Shown here: piece by piece, positions 1 through 4,036 of the stretch | Layout of the letters: the number at the start of each line of letters is the position of its first letter | Position numbering within the stretch: position 1 is the stretch's first letter | Assembly (NCBI GenBank): GCA_031293105.1 | Contig: JAUMSA010000207.1 | Span: 1 to 7,813, forward strand | Direction of reading: 5' to 3' | DNA: 7,813 nt | Origin: Butyricicoccus sp. | GTDB lineage: Bacteria > Bacillota > Clostridia > Oscillospirales > Butyricicoccaceae | Notes under the pieces: generated by a model | What the model was told of the DNA's origin: nothing | The model's input: the letters and a program-made list of their open reading frames with translations, nothing else | Database searches by the model: none | Translations under genes and position numbers: made by a program

Positions 1-585
1 CAGGTGCTGCACAACCGTTCGGTGGAAATGGCCAAGAAGTATAATGTCGATCTGGAGGTCATCTCCAGCTTTACCCGCAATCCGGGTACGAAAGTCAAGG
101 AGGGTTCCAACATGGAGAAAATGAATGTAAGCGGCGTTGCCCGTGACAATAACTGTGCCCGCGTGGCCATCATCAACCTGCCCGACGAGCCGGGCGTCGC
201 ATTCCGCGTCTTCTCGCTCTTAAGCAAGCGCAAGATCAACGTGGACATCATTTTGCAGTCGGTCGGCCAGGACCATCACAAGTCGATTACCTTCACCATC
301 CCGGAAAGCTGCGCCGAGGAAGCCGAGCAGGTACTGCGTGACAACCAGGAGAACCTGGGCTTTGAGGACCTGTCGGTCAACACTGCGGTTGCCAAGGTAT
401 CCATCGTCGGCGCGGGCATGGCATCCAACGCCGGTGTCGCCGCCAGAATGTTTGAAGCCCTGGCTTCGGCTGGCATCAACATCCGCATGATTTCGACCTC
501 GGAAATCAAGATTTCGGTACTTATCAACGAGGAGGACTCCGACAAGGCGGTCAAGGCCATCCACGCCAAGTTCTTCAACGCCTAA
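1..585 (+). CDS. lysC: Aspartate kinase, C-terminal part (5' end outside window)
   Basis: This is the C-terminal ~194 residues of aspartokinase, which phosphorylates L-aspartate in the first step of the lysine/threonine/methionine (and diaminopimelate) pathway in the cytoplasm. The reading frame is open from base 1, so the gene is cut by the window edge. The first residues (VLHNRSVEMAKKYNVDLEV, then SSF) match the end of the kinase domain. Two ACT domains follow: roughly residues 52-115 of the visible part (ARVAIINLPDEPGVAFRVFS, then NVDIILQS) and 130-190 (AKVSIVGAG, then the family hallmark MISTSEIKISVLI). ACT domains bind the feedback amino acid, commonly lysine in Bacillus-type enzymes, but the effector cannot be read here. 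It ends with TAA and is followed by a hairpin terminator. The identification is firm. Which isozyme class it belongs to is inferred. Confidence 0.95.
   Translation, partial: QVLHNRSVEMAKKYNVDLEVISSFTRNPGTKVKEGSNMEKMNVSGVARDNNCARVAIINLPDEPGVAFRVFSLLSKRKINVDIILQSVGQDHHKSITFTIPESCAEEAEQVLRDNQENLGFEDLSVNTAVAKVSIVGAGMASNAGVAARMFEALASAGINIRMISTSEIKISVLINEEDSDKAVKAIHAKFFNA
97..104 (+). promoter_or_regulatory. Internal Shine-Dalgarno sequence within lysC
   Basis: AAGGAGGG is a near-perfect complement to the 16S rRNA 3' end. It is spaced 7 nt from the in-frame ATG at 112 and lies in the linker between the kinase domain and the first ACT domain. It decides the start of the predicted beta subunit. Confidence 0.65.
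112..585 (+). CDS. lysC: Probable aspartokinase beta (regulatory ACT) subunit from an in-frame internal start
   Basis: An ATG at 112 lies in frame inside lysC. An AAGGAGGG sequence (97-104) sits 7 nt upstream, the strongest ribosome binding site in the window. Initiation here would give a 157-residue protein starting MEKMNVSGVARD and made only of the two ACT domains. Bacillus subtilis aspartokinase II and Corynebacterium LysC are known to be alpha2beta2 enzymes whose beta chain comes from just such an internal start at the same domain boundary (the B. subtilis beta chain starts with a similar Met-Glu sequence). I infer the same arrangement here. The alternative is that the purine-rich stretch simply encodes the Lys-Glu-Gly linker, but the spacing and strength favour real initiation. 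A second in-frame ATG lies at 121. Confidence 0.65.
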   Translation: MEKMNVSGVARDNNCARVAIINLPDEPGVAFRVFSLLSKRKINVDIILQSVGQDHHKSITFTIPESCAEEAEQVLRDNQENLGFEDLSVNTAVAKVSIVGAGMASNAGVAARMFEALASAGINIRMISTSEIKISVLINEEDSDKAVKAIHAKFFNA

Positions 586-629
586 GCGGTTCCTGAAAAC
601 GGTATTTTCCGACCAAATATGATTTTTTT

Positions 630-660
630 GCCGCACTCCATTGTATGGAGTGCGGCCTTT
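630..660 (+). terminator. Intrinsic terminator of lysC
   Basis: This is a perfect 11-bp stem (630-640 with 646-656, core CCGCACTCCA/TGGAGTGCGG) with the 5-nt loop TTGTA, followed by a short, imperfect T-run (CTTTATGTT). It lies 45 nt after the lysC stop. The weak U-tract may reflect overlap with the promoter that starts immediately downstream. A run of seven Ts (623-629) lies just before the stem. A weaker A+T hairpin (GAAAA 595-599 with TTTTC 605-609) precedes that. Confidence 0.75.
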
Positions 661-670
661 ATGTTATAAT
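641..670 (+). promoter_or_regulatory. Extended -10 promoter for rlmB and the downstream membrane gene
   Basis: TGTTATAAT at 662-670 is a perfect extended -10 (TGnTATAAT). The -35 position is poor: TTGTAT at 641-646 with an 18-bp spacer matches only TTG. It lies in the loop and 3' arm of the lysC terminator hairpin. The predicted start point is near 677, giving a leader of about 45 nt. An extended -10 compensates for a weak -35, which fits this layout. Confidence 0.65.
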
Positions 671-717
671 ACATTCTGTATCGGTATTGGAAATGGAAAA
701 CGGTATGGAGTTGAACA

Positions 718-732
718 ATGCATGAACGATAG
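718..732 (+). other. Overlapping four-codon mini-ORF at the rlmB start
   Basis: An out-of-frame ATG at 718-720 is followed by three codons and TAG (encoding MHER), overlapping the rlmB ATG at 722. The only Shine-Dalgarno-like sequence, GGAG at 707-710, is 7 nt from this ATG and 11 nt from the rlmB ATG, so it is better placed for the mini-ORF. It may dampen or re-initiate rlmB translation, or it may be chance. Confidence 0.25.
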
Positions 733-1534
733 AGAGAGAAAGCCGGGCCGCGCCCGGCGTCCGGCCGGGGAAGCCGACGAGACCACTTTGGTCGAAGGCC
801 GCAACGCGGTCACCGAACTGCTGCGATCGGGGCGGCCGGTCGATAAGCTGTTTGTCGCCGAAGGCGCGCATGGCCGGGTCGGGGAAGTGCTTGCCCTGGC
901 GCGGGCAGCCGGTGTACCGGTCACCCAGTGCGACCGCCGCAAGCTCGACCACATGAGCCAGACTGGCAACCACCAAGGCGTGATCGCCCAGGCGGCGGCG
1001 CATGCCTATGCCAGCTTGGACGATTTGTTCCAGGCTGCAGCCGACAAGGGCGAAGCGCCCCTGTTCGTGGTGTGCGACGGCATCGAAGACCCGCACAACT
1101 TGGGCGCGATTTTGCGTTCGGCCGAAGCTGCTGGGGCGCATGGGGTCATCATCCCCAAGCGGCGCGCGGTCGGGCTGACCGGCGTGGTCGCGCGCGCGTC
1201 CGCGGGCGCGATCGAGCACATCCTGGTACACAAGGCGGTCAATCTGGCCGCGGCGCTCGAAGAACTCAAAGCGCGCGGCGTATGGATTTACGGCGCCGAA
1301 GCGGACGGCAATGCCGACCTGTACACGGCCGACTTCGCCGGGCCGACCGCGCTGGTTATTGGCTCGGAGGGCAGCGGATTGAGCCGTCTGACGCGCGAAA
1401 CCTGTGATTTTCTGGTGAGCATCCCCATGCGGGGAAAGGTCAATTCGCTCAATGCGTCCAATGCAGCAGCCGTGCTGCTGTATGAAGCCGTGCGCCGCCG
1501 GACATGTGGAGTGAAAGGAGATAGAACGGAATGA
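722..1534 (+). CDS. rlmB: TrmH/SpoU-family 23S rRNA (guanosine-2'-O-)-methyltransferase RlmB
   Basis: This encodes a 270-residue SPOUT-class methyltransferase. RlmB uses S-adenosylmethionine to 2'-O-methylate a G in domain V of 23S rRNA (G2251 in E. coli). Residues 22-90 form the substrate-binding domain (LVEGRNAVTELL, then DRRKLDHMSQTGNHQGVIAQ). The catalytic knot follows with all three family motifs: motif 1 DGIEDPHNLGAILRSAEAAG (119-138, N126 and R132), motif 2 IGSEGSGLSR (213-222, E216) and motif 3 IPMRGKVNSLNASNAAAVLL (234-253). The length is about 25 residues above the E. coli enzyme, mostly in a basic N-terminal tail. The ATG at 722 was chosen over an upstream in-frame ATG at 641 because that one lies inside the terminator and upstream of the promoter. 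A GGAG (707-710) sits 11 nt before 722. The stop overlaps the next start (ATGA). YacO-type tRNA/rRNA methylases are the alternative assignment. Confidence 0.92.
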   Translation: MNDRERKPGRARRPAGEADETTLVEGRNAVTELLRSGRPVDKLFVAEGAHGRVGEVLALARAAGVPVTQCDRRKLDHMSQTGNHQGVIAQAAAHAYASLDDLFQAAADKGEAPLFVVCDGIEDPHNLGAILRSAEAAGAHGVIIPKRRAVGLTGVVARASAGAIEHILVHKAVNLAAALEELKARGVWIYGAEADGNADLYTADFAGPTALVIGSEGSGLSRLTRETCDFLVSIPMRGKVNSLNASNAAAVLLYEAVRRRTCGVKGDRTE

Positions 1535-3840
1535 GTGACAAGTTAATGGATACACAGGAGTTGTCCGAAATCCGCAAGCTGATCGGCGATGTACCCGAAC
1601 AGCCGTCCAAGGAACCGGAAGCTCCTGCGCCCAATCCTGTGCAGCCTCCGAAAAGCAAGGTCAGCCAGGACAGCGGCGAATTTAATTTAAATGATATTCT
1701 GGCCGAAGTCAGCGGCGTGGTTGATCAGGCATCGCATGAGGGCCACGGCGCTTCGGCGCCGCGCACACAAGGCAGCGGGCGCATCCCGCAGGGCACGGCC
1801 CACATGCCGCGCGTCAATGGCCAGCGCCCGGTCAGCCAGCGCACCGGGGCGATTCCGCGCGTGTCGCAGGGCACGGCCCGCATCCCGCGCACGACCGGCC
1901 GGGTCTATCAGGGCACGGGCCGAATTCCGCAGGGAACCGGGCGTATCCCGCAAGGCACCGGACGGGTGCCGCAGGTCAGCGGACGCATTCCACGAGTGCC
2001 GGGTGTCGACCCCCGCGCGGTGGAGGAATCGCTGCGCGCGACGGCCGACGAACAGGCGCGCCATCTGGCCGAACTGGCGGCTGAGGAAGACGATGAGCCG
2101 CGTCTGAGCCGCCGGGAGCGCAAGCGCCGCGAAAAGGAGCGCCGTGCGGAAAACGAGCGTGCGCTCGATCGGGAAGATGATATCGAAATCCGCAACCCGC
2201 GCGAAGCACAGCGGTTCTGCAAGCGCCGCGCCAAGAATCTGGTCCGCCGCAGCGTGTTTGTGCTGATTTTGGGCCTGCTCGCCCTGTATATCACGGTCGC
2301 CAGCGGCATGGGTCTGCCGCTGCCCGCCATGCTGCAATATGCCGAGCATGCCTATCTCACCATTATGACCCTGATGATTATGCAGTTTTTGGCCATGTTC
2401 GCCGGACTGGACATTGTTGGCAACGGCATCTATAATCTGTTTAAGCTGCGGCCCGACCGCAGTACGCTCGTGGACTTCTCGCTCGTGGCTTCGCTCATCC
2501 ATGGCATGACAATCATTCTGTTCCAGTGGAGCGGATGGCTGCCGTACTGCGCGGTCAGCATCCTGCTGCTGTTCGCCCAGATGCAGGAGGAAAAGGCGCG
2601 TATGTCCGGACGCTACCGGGCCTATAAGGCCGCGACCCTGGGCGACCGTCCGACCGGCGTGTATGCCCATCAGGACAGCCGCGACCATGTCCGCCGGGCG
2701 GTCAAGTGCCAAATGCCCGACTTGACCGGCTTCCTGCGCGAAATGGAGCGCAGCGACAAGATTGACACCTTTGAACGCATCTATGCGCCGCTGGCTATCA
2801 TTGCATCGATTGTCTTTGCGGCGGTCGCCTCCTTTGGCGCCGGCGAACCGACCCGCTTTTGCTGGGCGCTGTCGGCTATTTTGGCGATTTCGGCGCCGTT
2901 TGGCATCCTGTGCGCCTTTGGTGCGCCGTACCGCAACGTATCCCGCAAGTTGCTGACCGAAGGCGCGGCCATTGCCAGCGCCCGGCAGGCCGAACGCCTG
3001 CGCAAGGTCAAGCAGGCCGTGCTCCGCGATGGTGATTTGTTCCCCACCGGTTCAATTACCATTGACGAAGTGCGCAATTTTGGCAGCTATTCGGCCGAAA
3101 AACTGCTGGCCTATGCTTCGGCGGTTACGGCCGGACAGGGGCTGGAGATCGGACGCGTGCTGAGCGAGGCGCTGCGTGAGCAATATGGCCGCCCGGTGCG
3201 TGCAACCAATGTGACCAATTACGAATCGGGCGGCCTGTCGGCCGACATCGGTTCGGACAGCGTACTGGTCGGCACGGCGGCTTTCCTAAGCAAACTCGGC
3301 ATCCGCCTGCACGATAACCAAGGCATCGAAAACGGGGTCTATGTGGTCATCAACAGCCAGATCGCCGGCGAAATCAAGCTGACCTATCACCCGACCGCCC
3401 AGACCTATGGCGCAATCCATTCGCTGTGCCGCCTGAAGATTCGCCCGATGATCGCCGCGCAGGACTTCAACATCTCCCCGGCGATGGTCGAAGCTATGTT
3501 TGAGGTCAAGCATGGTGTGACCGGCGCGGTTGACCCGGCCCGTATCCCGGAAATGAACGACGCCCGCTATGTGGCCAAGGATCGCGTGTGCGCGCTGCTG
3601 TCCAAGGACGGCGCGATGCCGTATGCCATGGTACAGCAGGCAGCCGATAAGCTGGTGGGCGCGATGCGCTCCAATCTGCTCATCGGCACGATTGCCGGTA
3701 TTTGCGGCATGCTGTTGATGTTCTATCTGACGTTTAAGGGCGCAGCCGAGGCAGTGGAACCCAAAAACGTGATTTTGTATCTGATTTTGTGGTATGTGCC
3801 GGTGCTGCTCATCAACCTGACCACCCGCCGCAATTATTAA
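1531..3840 (+). CDS. P1B-type ATPase-like membrane pseudoenzyme with N-terminal heptad repeats
   Basis: This 769-residue protein has an unknown function. Residues 1-160 are disordered and Pro/Gly/Arg-rich, with short conserved-looking patches (ELSEIRKLIGDVPE and FNLNDILAEVSG) and about ten heptads like GTGRIPQ (81-157). Residues 163-235 are charged and probably helical or coiled-coil (SRRERKRREKERRAENER). Eight likely membrane helices follow: ~240-258, 273-293, 313-331, 335-350, 417-436, 443-464, 713-733 and 747-764. This is the 4+2+2 plan of heavy-metal P1B ATPases. Residues 475-660 retain P/N-domain texture (RKVKQAVLRDGDLFPTGSIT; later DSVLVGTAAFLSKLGI and GVYVVINSQIAGEIKL). The catalytic DKTGT is absent and R499 falls where the Asp should be. 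The CPC of helix 6 reads APF (455-457). The A-domain stretch (351-416) is short and has no TGE. The HP and GDGxND motifs are also missing. It overlaps rlmB by 4 nt and has the ribosome binding site AAAGGAG (1514-1520). A regulatory or scaffold role is inference only. Confidence 0.85.
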   Translation: MSDKLMDTQELSEIRKLIGDVPEQPSKEPEAPAPNPVQPPKSKVSQDSGEFNLNDILAEVSGVVDQASHEGHGASAPRTQGSGRIPQGTAHMPRVNGQRPVSQRTGAIPRVSQGTARIPRTTGRVYQGTGRIPQGTGRIPQGTGRVPQVSGRIPRVPGVDPRAVEESLRATADEQARHLAELAAEEDDEPRLSRRERKRREKERRAENERALDREDDIEIRNPREAQRFCKRRAKNLVRRSVFVLILGLLALYITVASGMGLPLPAMLQYAEHAYLTIMTLMIMQFLAMFAGLDIVGNGIYNLFKLRPDRSTLVDFSLVASLIHGMTIILFQWSGWLPYCAVSILLLFAQMQEEKARMSGRYRAYKAATLGDRPTGVYAHQDSRDHVRRAVKCQMPDLTGFLREMERSDKIDTFERIYAPLAIIASIVFAAVASFGAGEPTRFCWALSAILAISAPFGILCAFGAPYRNVSRKLLTEGAAIASARQAERLRKVKQAVLRDGDLFPTGSITIDEVRNFGSYSAEKLLAYASAVTAGQGLEIGRVLSEALREQYGRPVRATNVTNYESGGLSADIGSDSVLVGTAAFLSKLGIRLHDNQGIENGVYVVINSQIAGEIKLTYHPTAQTYGAIHSLCRLKIRPMIAAQDFNISPAMVEAMFEVKHGVTGAVDPARIPEMNDARYVAKDRVCALLSKDGAMPYAMVQQAADKLVGAMRSNLLIGTIAGICGMLLMFYLTFKGAAEAVEPKNVILYLILWYVPVLLINLTTRRNY
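1771..2001 (+). repeat. Degenerate 21-bp / 7-residue tandem repeats in the membrane pseudoenzyme
   Basis: About ten units of a Gly-Thr-Gly-Arg-Ile-Pro-Gln-like heptad cover residues 81-157. The central three (1912-1974) are near-identical at protein level: GTGRIPQ, GTGRIPQ, GTGRVPQ. Flanking units vary (GSGRIPQ, GTAHMPR, GTARIPR, VSGRIPR). At DNA level the three central copies differ at most third positions, so they are old or selected at the protein level rather than freshly duplicated. Confidence 0.8.
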
Positions 3841-3860
3841 AAATTTTCCAGACGAATTGG

Positions 3861-3900
3861 AGGAAATGCTGCAAAAAAATGCGGCATTTCCTTTTTTTTT
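3861..3900 (+). terminator. Strong intrinsic terminator of the rlmB / pseudo-ATPase unit
   Basis: AGGAAATGC (3861-3869) pairs with GCATTTCCT (3884-3892). The stem extends inward by one G-T and two G-C pairs, leaving an A-rich 8-nt loop. A run of nine Ts (3892-3900) follows. It begins 21 nt after the stop codon. Confidence 0.9.
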
Positions 3901-3901
3901 G

Positions 3902-3915
3902 CCTGCCTAGGCAGG
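3902..3915. repeat. Perfect 14-bp palindrome upstream of the EF-G-like gene promoter
   Basis: CCTGCCTAGGCAGG is a perfect inverted repeat without a spacer. It lies between the upstream terminator and the -35 region (about 16 bp upstream of it). It is G+C-rich in an A+T-rich spacer and has no T-run, so it is unlikely to be a terminator. The position suits an upstream regulator-binding site, but no known regulator is recognised. Confidence 0.45.
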
Positions 3916-3930
3916 ATATACAAAATAGTA

Positions 3931-3960
3931 TTTGCATTCTTCGGCTATATAGTGTATAAT
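3931..3960 (+). promoter_or_regulatory. Promoter of the EF-G-like gene
   Basis: A perfect TATAAT lies at 3955-3960. The -35 candidate is TTTGCA (3931-3936, 18-bp spacer, 4 of 6 matches) or TTGCAT (3932-3937, 17-bp spacer). The predicted transcription start is near 3967, giving a leader of about 70 nt before the ATG at 4037. Confidence 0.65.
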
Positions 3961-3970
3961 TACGAACATA

Positions 3971-4030
3971 GAGAGACGTGATTTGGCAATCTGCACAAGA
4001 CGCTCTCAGATCATACAAGCAGGAGAGTGT
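3971..4030 (+). promoter_or_regulatory. Possible two-state leader that can hide the EF-G-like gene's ribosome binding site
   Basis: CTCTC at 4003-4007 can pair downstream or upstream. Downstream, 4000-4007 pairs with 4023-4030 (8 pairs, one G-T), burying the AGGAGAG Shine-Dalgarno at 4021-4027. Upstream, 4001-4007 pairs with 3971-3978 (7 pairs, one bulged A), leaving the Shine-Dalgarno free. The two folds exclude each other, as in switch-type leaders. No known riboswitch consensus was recognised. The pairings are short, so this is a hypothesis. Confidence 0.35.
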
Positions 4031-4036
4031 ATAAAT

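Noticed and set aside
641..721. Longer rlmB N-terminus from the ATG at 641
   Set aside because: That ATG is in the terminator hairpin and upstream of the predicted transcript start. The extra 27 residues do not resemble the family.
659..1555. 298-codon open frame on the - strand across rlmB
   Set aside because: rlmB on the + strand carries all SPOUT motifs, so this frame is its complement and would start inside the next gene.
1771..2001. CRISPR array or DNA-level minisatellite
   Set aside because: The repeat is in-frame coding with period 21 bp, no unique spacers and diverged codons. It is a protein repeat.
1687..2712. 341-codon open frame on the - strand
   Set aside because: Antisense to the pseudo-ATPase gene. 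Its apparent repeats are only the complement of the heptad repeats. No family resemblance.
3983..4036. Longer N-terminus of the EF-G-like protein from the ATG at 3983
   Set aside because: No ribosome binding site and only about 16 nt after the predicted transcript start. EF-G proteins begin near the residues encoded at 4037.
3967..4036. Known riboswitch or T-box in the EF-G-like leader
   Set aside because: At about 70 nt it is too short for a T-box, and no consensus core of a common riboswitch was recognised.
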